Assembly: GCA_023055355.1 (NCBI GenBank)
Contig: JALJCS010000001.1
Location: 82,252,881 to 82,316,880 of the forward strand
Length of the DNA stretch: 64,000 nucleotides
Source: Agelaius tricolor
Lineage: Eukaryota > Chordata > Aves > Passeriformes > Icteridae
Direction of reading: 5' to 3'
Part shown: positions 19,931-32,000 of the stretch, one piece after another
How positions within the stretch are numbered: the first letter of the stretch is position 1
Layout: each line of letters starts with the position of its first letter
Notes under the pieces: generated by a model
Databases searched by the model: none
What the model was told of the DNA's origin: nothing
The model's input: only the letters and a program-made list of their open reading frames with translations
Made by a program: the position numbers and the translations under genes

Positions 19931-20760
19931 AGATTTTTTTTTATGCTCCAACTGACTGTAGAGAAATGTGAAAGACAGGCTGATTCAGGTTAATTCCACT
20001 TCTGCAGGGAAGCCCCATTTTCACACTCTGAGCAGAGGCCAAGCCTTTCACAAGAACACTCTGGGCTTGGCTGTGCCTATCAGCCACGGCTGTGTGCCTG
20101 TGCACTCTCTCCAAGGGACAAACAGACTTTGGGAGGCAGCACAGTGCTCAGCAAACAGCCAGGTCCATCCCTCCTCTCACTGCCAAGGCCTTGCCATGTG
20201 GTACTAGGAAAACACCAACAAGATGTGAAAGAAGAAAATACAAAAAACTGGTTCACCCAATGGGATCCAAAACTGGGAATCCCAGAGCTAAATGTAGCAT
20301 GAAGCACTGCCTGGTATCCAAATGCTGCCAGACAAGTCTGACTGCTCTCTTTGGAGTTGGATGATCCTTCTGGCTCCCAGCTCTCTTCCACTGTGGTCAA
20401 AGGGCAGTGCTTATGGTCACTTAAGCTCAGCTCCTGTGTGTGCATCCAGTGAAGACCCTCAATTAAAAAAACAAGCCAAATCAATCTGCAGTGGAATGCA
20501 GCTCCTGTCCCTCTGCAGAAACGAGCCCCTGAATAATGAAGTGAACATTTGAAGCTGTTGCCTGTATTGAGTCATTCCTGGGTGCCAGTGCCACCCCACT
20601 GTGTCAGACCAGCACCTGCAGGCAGGCAGGAGATGATGTGTGAAGAGCAGACAAGGTCAAACCTCCTCTTCCTCCTCCATGGGACAGGGCTCGAGCTGCT
20701 GATGGCCACCAGCACTGGTGATACACAGTCTCGGCTGAAAGCAGGCAACTGAACCAAGTT
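19931..20760. other. moderately GC-rich unique DNA, no gene recognised
   Basis: A 134-codon minus-strand frame (20080-20484) overlaps a 90-codon and a 76-codon plus-strand frame, so it is local stop scarcity. None has a recognisable motif and no repeat is identified. Confidence 0.5.
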
Positions 20761-23700
20761 CAGGAAACTTAAGCCAAAATGTAGCTGTGTCTTTCACTTT
20801 TTATTATGGCATATTGTTTTATCAGCACAGGGGGGTTCAGTTCTCTTAAAAGTTCTAGTTATAATTTAACTTCCAGAAACACAATCCCCAACTTTGTTCA
20901 GAGACAGAAGCTTCTCAGAAGCGCTTCAGTATTGGAGAGTGCTGGAATGCAGCCACAGGTCAGAAAGCACTGCCCAGGAAAGAGGGTGATGAAAGTACCG
21001 ACACTTTTATTTAAACAATTTGCCTTCCTTTTCCCCTCGAGGAATAGTTTATAAATCGTATACCTGTCAAAGCAGTGCCAACACACTACTCAGACAAATT
21101 TCTATTTTTGACATGAGCATGTGTTTGGCTGCACTTCCAATAGCTGGCTGAGGCTGCCTTACTATGCCATACATCCAGACAGAGCATCTCTGCATTCTAG
21201 CAACCACTGGCTGTACTGGGCAGGTCACCCATTCAGACTGGAAGTCTGAGGCCTGATTCTCAATCCCTTGTTAATTAAGAAACAGCTGAGGCTTGGTTTT
21301 TTGGGTTTGGGGATTTTTTTTTCTTTTTATTATTTCTTCTTCTGACAGCTTCCAAGAACTCTTCCAGCAGACTAGAGGGAAGGAATGGCCCTGAGCAATA
21401 TAGTGAAGCAGAGGTTCCTGCAAGTGACCAGCGCATTAGGCTCTATGTGACTAAACAATCCAGTTCTGTTAACTGATGGTGAGAGATGGAGAAGCTCTGA
21501 GGTTACTCCAGTTGTATCTGTTCCTGAAGGAGCTGCTTTTCTTTACGTATTTTTAATATCATCCACCCAAGGTCTTGTCTGGTTGCTCATATACTACCAC
21601 CATCTTTCAAGAGTAGAAGGAAAGAAAGAGAAGGATGTCATAAAACCACCAACACCCTAGATTCAGGAAACAAAATCTACATAAAATATTTTCATAAGCT
21701 TTTCTGAATCACTTGCATCTCTTCCACCTATAATTCATTCTTCTAGGTTGGACTTTTGTGAAAGAGGTGCCTGGTAACATTTTTCATTGTGTTAGCTGGT
21801 ATAGTGTCCAATAAATGAAGTGGTTTAGTAAGCAGAGCACCTACCAGGCCATCAGTACTAAATCCACAAAAGGTTAATGAAGCCTGAAACTACAGTAATT
21901 TTGTGTGATGGCCTCTCTGCAACCTCTCTGAAGGAGACATCTCTGTGCTGTGAGCTGCAGAGAAACCACTCCAGTAGAGAGACAGCTGTGGCAGAGGAGC
22001 AGGGGCAAGCTGGGAAATAATGGTGGGAGCAAATGCAGAGTGGAGCTCCAGGATTTTATTTTTAATGTGAATTGGGGTTTTAGCCTCCTTTCTTCTACAA
22101 AATCCTGCCTTCCCATGGCAATCTAGCATGAAGACCTTTAGTATGATAGTTTATTCCTGCTCTTAAGTTTGATTCACATGTTGATCTGTCTCTTGGAAAA
22201 GATCTGGTCTTCTTTGAGGGTTTGTGGGTTGTTGGGGTACTTTTTATGTCTGGGAATTAAAGTGGAATAATTTTTCCATCAGAGGAGTAGCTGGCAGCTC
22301 CAGAGGTGGTTACCTAGGATGCCTGTGCTTCAAAGTTACACCAGAGAATTAAGATGTGTCCCACAGTCATAGTGTAGGATAACATGAAGGTGCAATATGA
22401 TGGGTCTGAGTGACCTGGTCAGCTGTAAAAGTCAATGCAGATACAGGCCCAGTTTTTATACAGCTTTTTCATTGGCTATTTTCAACTACTCTCATTTTGA
22501 CATAGTTAGTATGTGGGCAATATCCAGCATTGCTTTTCCCTTTGTTTCTTTTAGTAGCCTGTGTTGCTAAATGGTTGCAACAATTGCACTTTACTGCAGA
22601 GGGCAAAAGAAAGGTTTATAGTTAATGCAGTTAATTGTACAGGAGAAAGCATGGCCATGGATCTCTGTAAAAATTAAAGTGATCCGACATCATAGCAATC
22701 ACTTGAGTATTCAGATGTTACAGGCTGGCATAGAAAGCAGAAGGGCAAACAGGTAACCAAGTGAACATACATGGGAGGGGAGAGAAAGAAGATATGGCTT
22801 TGCAAATATGTGACAGGAACAAGCAACATAGAAAAATATGTTAAATTGTCAAAAACAGGAGATTATAAGATTTTGTCAGGTGATATTTAGAACTTTTGGG
22901 GACAGAGGATTGTCTCACACAACATTTTTATGTATTTCTAAAGCAGGTTCTGAAATCAGAAAAGGGTATTTTGAAGTCTCATTTATCTGCATCTTTATTT
23001 ATCTAAGTACCCTTCAGAAAAGGATCCAAAGTCATGTGGATTTAAAATCACCTCAGATCTATAAATAAAGAATGATGATAGATGGCAGAAAAATGAGCTG
23101 TGGCAGGTAGATGTGCTGTGACCTGAGGGACTGGTCTGTTCTTCTTTTGCATCCACATTAATTATCCAGAAGTGGGAGTAAATAGCATCTTAATTGAGAA
23201 ATATTACAAAGGGACTTGGAGAAGTTGTAGAGATTAATTAGATAATCTTCATAAGACATTTAAAATATGAGTACTTCCTTGCATACTTTCACTTAATTAA
23301 ACTTTTATTTCATCTATAAACAACTGGTATTTTTATCAGTCAAATAAGCATACAAAAATTTGATTTATACCTATTTTTTTTTCTTCATTCTAAATGTACA
23401 TAGAGGATATGTCTCTGTGGGTAGATGCCTGAGTGTATGTATGTATATATAGGGGAATAATAAATATGTGTGGAAGTATATGCACACTATCCCTATTTGG
23501 ACAGAATTAAGAACCATATTCTTAGAAAACCCAAGAGTTTCCATCATCTATTTTTTGTATTCACAGGTGCAGCAAGAGAGATGAAGAATGGATATATACA
23601 GGAGAAAACACTTTCCATTTTACAGCACTGACTCCTCTTTAATAGGAACAGTATAGCAAAGAAGAAAATAAAAATCTATTGTTCATTTTCACTTTGATCA

Positions 23701-24280
23701 TCATACCTATCATTTTACACACCACATGCTTTGCTCTTCCAAGGGCATATATTGTATTTATTCTGCAGCTGCAGTATATTGATTTTGGACTACTGAGTTC
23801 AGTGCAGATGAGTGACAAACTAAGCTGCTGGGTGACTGATAAGTAACCATGTTTAATCTCTTGGCTCCAAAATGAAATCCCATAGCTCATCTCAACAATT
23901 TAGTTTTGTGCTCAGTCAAGAGCATATACTCTAAATAATACTTTTTTTCTTATACATGTAAAGATCAGAAGTAGAATAGAACTTTTCAGGGAAACTGCTA
24001 CAATTCTGCATTCTACCTCTACCAAATCATATACAGGATTGTTCCAAATTTACACTAATGCATCTGTATGAATCCAGCTGATAGTTTTAATTAGATGTAA
24101 ATATTTATCTGCATTTCTATTGCATTGTATTCATTGCTCACTTTAGCAGCTGTGGTGTTTCCTAAGCCTTCATCCACTGAATGAACAACAGACTGCACAA
24201 TTTCCTAATTCAGTTCTCTGGGTTTTAAAATACAGACATACCTTCTTGAATATAATAACAATTATAAAAATAATAATAAT
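20761..24280. other. unique AT-rich DNA, no gene recognised
   Basis: Frames are at most about 83 codons. Minor features: TGTATGTATGTATATATAGG near 23435-23454, and a weak TTTACACTAATGCATC phrase near 24048 that may be a relic of the TTACACC-type repeat. No promoter-like or splice-bounded unit is seen. Confidence 0.55.
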
Positions 24281-24309
24281 ATAGGAATAATAGGAATAAT
24301 AGGAATAAT
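24265..24309. repeat. (AAT)n and AGGAATAAT tandem repeat
   Basis: TAATAATAAT runs into three perfect 9-bp units AGGAATAAT (24283-24291, 24292-24300, 24301-24309). It is a small AT-rich microsatellite/minisatellite. Confidence 0.85.
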
Positions 24310-25235
24310 TGTTGTTTTGTTGCTATTGTTAGTTTATATATATATTGTTTTACAAATATAATTATTCTACAATCATGTATAAATATAATTATTTTTAATT
24401 TCCTATTATTTTCTTAGGTCTTCTAAAAATAGGAAGAATCCCAGTACTTATACGTAGTGTTAAATTGTATACATCTTGTAACATGTACAATGAAATCCAG
24501 AGGCAGTAAAAAGTGAGGTTTCTGAAGTGCTAGCTACAATATCTAACCCAAAAACTCATTGAGAGGAAAGCATTATAAAGCTGGAAAGTTCTCCTCTTTC
24601 TTGGCACAGCTGGACAACACACCAAGGAGATCTTACAAACTGTGACACAACACAGTGGCACCAGGTGAATATTGTGGCATGAAGGTACCTGAGAACAAAA
24701 CATATCCATGAAGTCACAGCTCATGCAAGCTCAAATGCTGCAAGCCTGGATGAAGCCAAGCTGAACCTGTAGGGGAGGTGTGACTGCAGTGTGCCCAGCC
24801 ACACTCAAACTCATTTTTTTCCTATGAGAGCACCAGTGAAGACCTCCAAGAACCTGAGACCCCTGATAGAACAGATATATTGCTGTCAAACCCTGAATTT
24901 ACTGAAGTGCATTTAGAGCTACCCATAGGCAGAGGTAGATTGTCACCACCTGGCCTTTTGGCACTGAAGAGGAGCAATGTAACTCTCCTGCTTGTAGGTG
25001 TTTGCACAAAGAGCAATTTTTAATGGTTTTTTAAATATGATAACACTTTTAGAGTATTGACATCTTTCATACAGAAAGGCAGTAAAGGTATAATATTGCC
25101 TAAGAAAATAAAAATTTCCACCTGCAGTTTGGAATAGGAATATGTGCAATCCAATAATGTGACTGACACCTGACCAACGGGATGGAGTGCTTCTAAATTA
25201 CTTTTTCAACAAAACCCAGTAAAATGGCATTGATG
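24310..25235. other. unique AT-rich DNA, no gene recognised
   Basis: Only chance frames of under 70 codons are present, and no repeat is recognised. Confidence 0.55.
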
Positions 25236-25335
25236 AAACAATAGTTTAAGAGTAATTAGCCAGGGTTTGTTCCCACTTTATGTGTTAATAGATAAGAATC
25301 AACACATAAGGGCTGCTTGAAAACTTCTCATTAGG
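25236..25335. promoter_or_regulatory. homeodomain-like block with 9-bp hairpin
   Basis: TTATGTGTT (25278-25286) and AACACATAA (25301-25309) are perfect reverse complements with a 14-nt loop that contains GATAAG, a GATA-factor site. GAGTAATTAGCC just upstream has a TAATTA core and CAAATATGCAAGG lies just downstream. It could be a small enhancer or an RNA hairpin. Confidence 0.35.
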
Positions 25336-25629
25336 CAAATATGCAAGGTTTTTTTATTTTATAGTTAGGCAGAATTCGTTGTCTAAGCTGAGGAAATGGT
25401 AAGCATCTTAAAAAAACATTGAACATTCCAATAACTTCTGGCTAAGCTTGAGTTGTTTCCTAAGGAAAAAATTCATAATAGTACAGTTTGGACAATTAAA
25501 ATACAGTAAGGTTCACAGCAGAGGTGACTGGCTGTTTGAAAATTGCTGCAGCACATAATTTATGACATCCTTTATTTTAACACTGCTCAGTATATCCTGT
25601 AAATGCTTTAATGTGCTTAAGCCAGTTTA

Positions 25630-25810
25630 TTTCTTTGTTAATGGTCCATGATTGCAATCAGGCATATCCTATAGAGAGATTCACACTTCCGTGTGAAGTA
25701 TTATTTGATAAAAAACCTAATCAATAAATCTAATTTCTTCTCTTGCCAGATACAGTTACATAATGTGTTTTCAATTTGGGCCTGGATCAGTTTCCCCAAA
25801 CACCCAATAA
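25630..25810. promoter_or_regulatory. possible conserved non-coding block
   Basis: GGTCCATGATTGCAATCAGG holds the palindrome TGATTGCAATCA, and TTCACACTTCCGTGTGAAGT holds TTCACAC..GTGTGAA, a 7-bp inverted repeat around TTCC. AACCTAATCAATAAATCTAA adds homeodomain words. Palindromes of this type suggest dimer-binding sites; conservation was not measured. Confidence 0.35.
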
Positions 25811-27065
25811 CCTGTGAGAATTCATAAGCTTTGTACCAAGCTAGCATTCAAAATCATTATGACTGGACTCAAGACATTGCTTTGTAAAAACAAAAATAGG
25901 ACTGTCCTTTAAACAATCACATCTTTCCACAGATTTTTAAGGATAACTGAAAAGTTTATAGTATTAAACAAGGACAGCAAATGTAATGAAGAGTGTAGCT
26001 TCCAGGGTTTCCTTTATAACCATGTGTTTTGTATGCCATCATATATTATGGAGCTACAGAATCATAATCCAAATAAATGCTATGCTTTAGTCTAATACTG
26101 AGTGACTACTAGAAGGTGGTTAGGTTGATAGCACTTTATTTCAAAGAGTATGGATTATGACAAAAACCACTTTATACAGAAATATGACTGTAAATGTTAT
26201 GAATCTTCCATTTCTTTGGGGAAGTGTTTAGATTAGTCCAGAATAGATACACTGAAGAAATGAGAGCTGCTAAAAATGAAGAGTCCTTTAAATGGGAGTT
26301 GATTTTTATTTGAAATTTCATTATTTACTTATTTTTCATTAATTATTGTTTTCACAATATAGAAATGGCATTGAAATGTCTTTGGAAACATAAATTCTTT
26401 TGATAAATATATTAAACTGAAATCAGCCCTTTAGACTCATCTTCTACTGAATATTTTATCCCTTATGAATCATGGGATCCACTACAAATTGCATTTCACT
26501 TTCCAGCTGAAAGGCAGGAGTCATGCTGCCAGAGGACAGTGACACCACATTTAAAGCCCAGCCATAAGGATTCCAAGTACTGTCCAAGGGATGCATGGGA
26601 TTCCTCATGTTCAGCACGTACATCTGGGTCTATTCTTGCATTTTTTCCAATGACTGCCTACTGTAAAAATACAGAAATAGTCTTTTGGCCCAACAGATCA
26701 GGCTGCACTGGACTGCCTTGAATTAGTACCTGGGGAATTTAGGTACTTCATACTTTGTATCCGTTCTGATACAGGGATTAGATCTCTTAAAATTAGATAT
26801 TTTATCAGCTCCCATGAGAAAGAGTATGAAATAAATAAAATATCAGAAAAGGGTGATTTATCTTACACTTAAATAGGTACTTCAGAGAGGACTTCAGTGA
26901 ATGTCCAGGAGAGCCTGTTCTATCTTAGTTGGCTGTCAGAGGAGTTCAGCCTGGAATTAAAATGATTTTTAATCTTTCCAAGTAGGCAAGACCTCATTCA
27001 TCTATCTTATTGTTAATTCAAATAATCACCACAAAGGGAAATGTTTGAAAGAGGATTTTTTTTTA
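25811..27065. other. unique AT-rich DNA, no gene recognised
   Basis: Frames do not exceed about 60 codons and no repeat is recognised. Nothing further can be supported. Confidence 0.55.
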
Positions 27066-27135
27066 AGTAGTAGTAGTAGTAGTAGCAGCAGCAGCAGGAG
27101 TAATAGTAGTAATAGTAGTAGTAGTAGTAGTAGTA
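27066..27135. repeat. (TAG)n trinucleotide microsatellite
   Basis: AGTAGTAGTAGTAGTAGTAG is followed by CAGCAGCAGCAG, then interrupted GTAATAGTAG units and seven or so further GTA units. It is an interrupted trinucleotide repeat of about 70 bp, likely length-variable. Confidence 0.92.
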
Positions 27136-27900
27136 ATTGTTGCTAGTTGTTATAAGCACATTGTTACTGGATATTGCTGCCATAATTACATGCAGGGATT
27201 AATACTAAACTCCATAAAAGTTGAAAAAAAAGCATCACTTCTGTGCCTAGGGCTAAAGAAAGCACATATCTGTGGTATTGTTTGAAGAGTTCTGTTCTTT
27301 GCTTATCAACACTGCTTGAATGAGGGTTTAGTAAATTTATTACACAAACAATTGCAAGGTAATGAATCATCAAGACTAACATTCAGTTAGAACCATATTT
27401 TGACCAGAAATGTACAGCAGATCAGTGTGTCTTCAGCACACAGCAGACACCCATGTCCAGGGCATGTCACTGAAGTGGAAAACCCTACACAAAGCTGTTT
27501 CCATCTGTGATCTAAGTAGCTGGCTGGAAATTTGAGGTCTTGAAGGTTATTCCTGCTGGAGGAAGTTATTGATGCTACTCTGTCAACAAAAAATGTACAC
27601 AGTTCTATTTTCTTCAAAAACAGAGTTTCAAGCAACAAGAGGCCATTTCCTTGCCAAAGGTATCAAAACCCTTTTCTCCGAACCCTTCAAAGCTTCTTTC
27701 AGGATCCTTCTTGGGGCCAGTGTTGTAGTGAATAATCAGGATATGTTGGTAATTCCTCTGCAGGCTGTTTCTGAGCTGAGATTTGCAGCTTGGTTTTTCT
27801 CTCTTGCATGCTCATATTTGCACACATACATCCATTCATCCTGCTGGACAGTAAAAATCCCAGGGAAGTACAGCAATTTTTTTTGCTGCCTGATGTAAAG
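27136..27900. other. unique DNA, no gene recognised
   Basis: A 109-codon plus-strand frame (27569-27898) overlaps an 83-codon minus-strand frame, and neither has a known motif. A short T8 run precedes the SINE. Confidence 0.5.
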
Positions 27901-28037
27901 ATCACAGAATATTCAGAGTTGGAAGAGACCAACAAGGATCATCAAGTCCAATTCTTAAGGTTAAACCCATCTGGGGATCAAACCCACAACCTTAATGTTA
28001 TTTGTACTATGCTCTACCCAACTCAGATATCTTAGAC
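27901..28037 (-). mobile_element. TguSINE1-like SINE: tRNA-Ile head with CR1 tail
   Basis: Read on the minus strand, the 5' part runs ATCTGAGTTGGGTAGAG (A-box region), then AGTACAAATAACATTAAGG (anticodon arm region, tRNA-Ile AAT-like) and GGGTTTGATCCCC (B box). It is followed by GGACTTGATGATCC, TTGGTCTCTTCCAACTCTG and ATTCTGTGAT, the 3' end of CR1. The order tRNA-Ile-like head plus CR1 3' tail is the architecture of songbird TguSINE1, which is mobilised by CR1 machinery. The A and B boxes are degenerate, so this copy is probably silent. It is the best clue that the host is a passerine. Confidence 0.8.
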
Positions 28038-30580
28038 AAGTCTTTAGATTTGGAAAAATATTTCATTTATCTGCATCCATAGGAGAACCTAGTGGAATTT
28101 AAATGAAAGGTAGTGAACACTCCTTCAATTAGATTTTAGCCATTCTACCACAATATTCAATATATTTATTCATTGCAGTCTTCAGGGGCCATTCCAGTGG
28201 ACTATACCTGCTCCTAAATCACTCTCAGAAGAAAAACTGCACCTTTGGGTGATGAAGGCTTGCTTATTAGAGGGAAGCTAGTAGCTAGTTAGCTGCTTAA
28301 ATATCACTTGGAGATGGGATTTTTCTACATGAAAGCCTGAGGTTTTTGACAGGTTATAGGTGTGTGTTCTTGGAAGTTTCAAATATATTGGTTGGAGTTT
28401 CTAACCACCATGATGGAGATCATGGAGATGGAGAAATTATAAAGATCAAGGGTCACATCAGAAATTTTGTATTTCAAGATACAGAACATACTACAGTTAA
28501 ATTCACTCACCAGATATCAACACTAATGTCAGAGCACTTAAGAGAAAAAGCACCCTTCTGCAGTCAAGTGAATTACAAGTATAATCAAACAAAACTCATT
28601 ATTTTGCAACCAAACCAGACAATTTAAAAGAGAAAAACAACCTCCTGGTGTTTATGCACATTGTTTTATATCCAAACAGCCAGTCCTTAGAGCACTGTAC
28701 AAGTGACATAAAAAAGCATTGCTACAAGAAATTTAAATTTTGTTAACTTTTCAAAATTAGATTGTGTTTGTAATTCTGATTTATTCTTTACTGATGACAG
28801 AATTTTTGCAAGCCCAAGTTACTTACAGCCTGTCCTCTCCTGGAAAACTTTGTTTTCTGATTCAGTTCCATTCTATTTTATACTAATCCTTATATCACTC
28901 TCATTTCATAATATTATGCAGCTACCACTGACAAATTTATCTATAGAGTGCTATAGGGTAGTAATCAAGAAACCTTCAGATGATAGCTCAGATATTCCAT
29001 ATAATTTTTAATTTAGTAAAATTTTAGAGCAATGTATTTCTGTTCAAGAACACAGTCAATTTTCAGGTATCTATTGATTTCTTTGGGACCTTCCCACAGT
29101 GGAGGATTTAATTTTTAATATATAAAATGTGGAGGACAAAAAATGGTTAGGTATGTAGTGAGAAATAATGGCATGGAAAGACTCATTTTAAATGATGATA
29201 TTAGAGTTAGATCTTTCCAGAAAAATCAAAATTTTGTCATTGGTTGTATAAACTCAGTGTATGTGCTAGCATTCATCACTTTAATAAGAATGATGAGAGA
29301 AGAAAACTATTTCTTTTCAGATACTTTTTGGGGAAGATAGTTTGCATGACCAATATATAAGCAGGATGCATTGACATGCTTAGGCAGCAAATGATATTTC
29401 TGAGAGGCAAGACGCTGCAATCAATGTCATATACCATGATATCATTGAATGTATTTTCAGGTGACTTTATTCTCCCTTGGAGAGGCTGATGCACTTTATT
29501 AGCAAAATTGTTTGCATGATGTGATTATAGTTGCAAGCACATTCATAGAGTGCAATCTGTGTAATCATAGCTTTACACACTTCACACTTTACTGCACTCT
29601 GGTGTGTCCTTCTGGCCAGCCTCAGCAGCCTTAGACACTGAGATAAGAGAACAGGACCTCCAGTCAAGCTTTTGAACCATATTAGGATGATGCATGTTGA
29701 TAAAGGGAAGCTAATTTATGGGCAAGTGGTACCATCCAGTGCTGGAAGCCAGGGCAGATAAGAATCTTATCAGTCATATGATCAACCTCAGACTTCCTTG
29801 CACATCAGTCTTACTTGCTCTGTACTTTCCCAGCTGCAAACATATCACAGAATAGCTTGAGTAGCAATGAGCTATTCCCAAATTGCTAGTGCCACAGCTG
29901 AATTGTAGAACTTGGGCTCCAAACAATTCACCCAAGAATATGTCTTGGATATAATACTGTTTCACTGAGCAGAGAGGAAAATAAGAGGAGCATTGATTGA
30001 AAGCTCAAGCCTCGTGCCCATTAAGTCTTTCCTTTCTATTAATAATTTTATTTTCAGTTATATCCTAGTAAAACAATTATGTATAGTGTGTATAACATTT
30101 TCTTTGTATAATACATAAACATATAAATACATAAATGTATTAAATTATAAATATGCATATATACATATCAGATTAAAAGTTGAGTGGTTTATGAAACCCA
30201 AACCCCAAATGGTTTTTATTTCACTTTGTCTTGCCAATAATCTGATTGGTACCCAGTGTCAGTACATCTGTTTTCTTAAAATTATTTGTAGAAATCAATT
30301 TTACTTGCAGTTCTTTGGTTTTCTGTGGGCCTTACAGAAAAGTCATTAGCACAGTTGACAAATATTTTTGCCTTTCCCGTTGTCCTCTGCTCAGTAAATT
30401 GAGAGCTTGCTTTTAAGTTACTTGATGCTTACAGTAACATGAGACAAGCAGCATCCATCTAGCAGCAGGACTTCAAAGAGAAATCACTATTTCCCCTGAC
30501 AGTCCTGCCCCATACACAGCAGCTCCTGGAAGCAGCTGCATTGCTTTGAACTCAACTTTACTTCAGAGCCAACTTAGGGC
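28038..30580. other. unique AT-rich DNA, no gene recognised
   Basis: A 93-codon plus-strand frame (28346-28627) is the longest, with no motif. TA-rich simple sequence lies at about 30100-30175. Nothing else is recognised. Confidence 0.55.
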
Positions 30581-30584
30581 TCTG

Positions 30585-30640
30585 AAATGAGATGTAAATT
30601 GGTGTAGCAAGGTGGTGTAACCCACTGGTGAGTGGGTGTT
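30585..30640. repeat. possible relic of TTACACC-type repeat
   Basis: GAGATGTAAATTGGTGTAGC and GTGGTGTAACCCACTGGTG resemble the GTGTAAATCGGTGTAGCTCC part of the ancient sauropsid repeat. Short and decayed; it may be chance. Confidence 0.3.
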
Positions 30641-32000
30641 GGAGGGCCCCCTCTGTGCAGACCCATAGCATGTCTGAGTGGCTTCAATCCCTGACCACAG
30701 CTTTCTGCTTCTTTAGTTTGTGCTGGGGGAACTTATAATTTTACTTCTGCCCATCCCCAGCTGAACCTCACTAAATCACTGAATCACTGCAAACTGCTGG
30801 GCCACCTGGGGTTCAGATTTGGGGGACCCTGACTGATCAAATTAAAGTTCTTTGAGCAGAGGAAATGCACAGGTTTAAATACCAGTACCAAGTAATTTCC
30901 TTCCTTGCATTTTTCTCCATAGGTACTACTCCCCTGACCATCCGTGCTCTATATCTATTGATTGCTGCTCCTCTTGAGCTATATTTAGGATTAAACCAGC
31001 TCATTCCTTCTGAGAGGAGACTGGCTGTGGTTATACAGATTATTGCCCTGGGAGCTGTAATGCAGTCTTCACCTTACTTCAAGCACTTTGAACTGAGGAA
31101 ACAGATGGGTGCCAAATGGCAAACAGAAGCAGTCTGGGTCAAGTGATGTGCTGGAGATCCAGCCAGTTCAGTTTCAGTGGGGACAGCCATGGACAGAGCC
31201 AGTGCAGACCTCCCATTGTCAGGACACCTAAGGTCCTTCCTCAAAGGGATGAGCTTTAGCAGTAGATATATTCAGAATATACTGATAATTCATATGGAAC
31301 CCATATCATTATGAGGAGGTGCCTCAGTTTCTCCTGTGAATACTCTAGGTCCAACATTGCCTGGCCAGCTGTGTCTGTTCCCTTCAGGGCAAAAAAACTT
31401 TTTAAAACATTCATACAGAATACAGGGACAGGGTGGGGGGGGAAGGACAGACACAACTAGACTGGTAAATATCAGTTGATAGGAGATCATGAGCAGAGAA
31501 AAAAAAAAACCACGTTCTATTTTCTTTTGACGCCTATAATTAAATCACCTACAAGTGACACAAGGAAAATTTTCTGGCACATCCTTGCACAGATTTTTAA
31601 ACTGGATGTACTAGCCCAGAGCTCATGATCTTATTGATTCCCACTTTGATCCTGAATGCATACTTTCTTTATTAAGTCTGAAAGTAGATAGCTAAGATTT
31701 AGATTATAATTTCCAGCAAAAAAAAAAAAAAAAAAATCTATTCACCTGACTAAGCAGAAAATACTTTTTAATAGATTTCTTCACAAGCATAATATACAGG
31801 AAGAAAGGTCCCTTTCTAGCAGAAAATTATATGAATGTTTTATATGCTTTAGATACATAGTTCCTACTATCAGTTCCCACCAGCCCAAGAAGATGGAATC
31901 ACCATGTGGATCCTTAACAAAAAAAAATATAGAATTGCTGTCTGATTCAAGCCCCTAAGGATTTATTTGTGTAGGAGCTCCAAATGCTACCTAACACCTT
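30641..32000. other. unique DNA, no gene recognised; one hydrophobic 93-codon frame
   Basis: The plus-strand frame 30865-31146 encodes a Leu/Ile-rich product, and an acceptor-like TTTTTCTCCATAG lies at 30910-30922 within it. It resembles no family I know and lacks a donor or a partner exon, so I treat it as chance. A poly(A) run of 19 is at 31718-31736. Elsewhere frames are short. Confidence 0.5.

Noticed and set aside
20080..20484. 134-codon minus-strand frame
   Set aside because: Overlaps two plus-strand frames of 76-90 codons; no domain and no splice signals.
30865..31146. Hydrophobic 93-codon plus-strand frame with an internal acceptor-like site
   Set aside because: It looks membrane-like but matches no family I know, ends in ordinary intergenic text and has no donor or downstream exon.
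31718..31736. Poly(A) run as the tail of a processed pseudogene
   Set aside because: The upstream sequence contains no recognisable gene copy and no flanking target duplication is evident.
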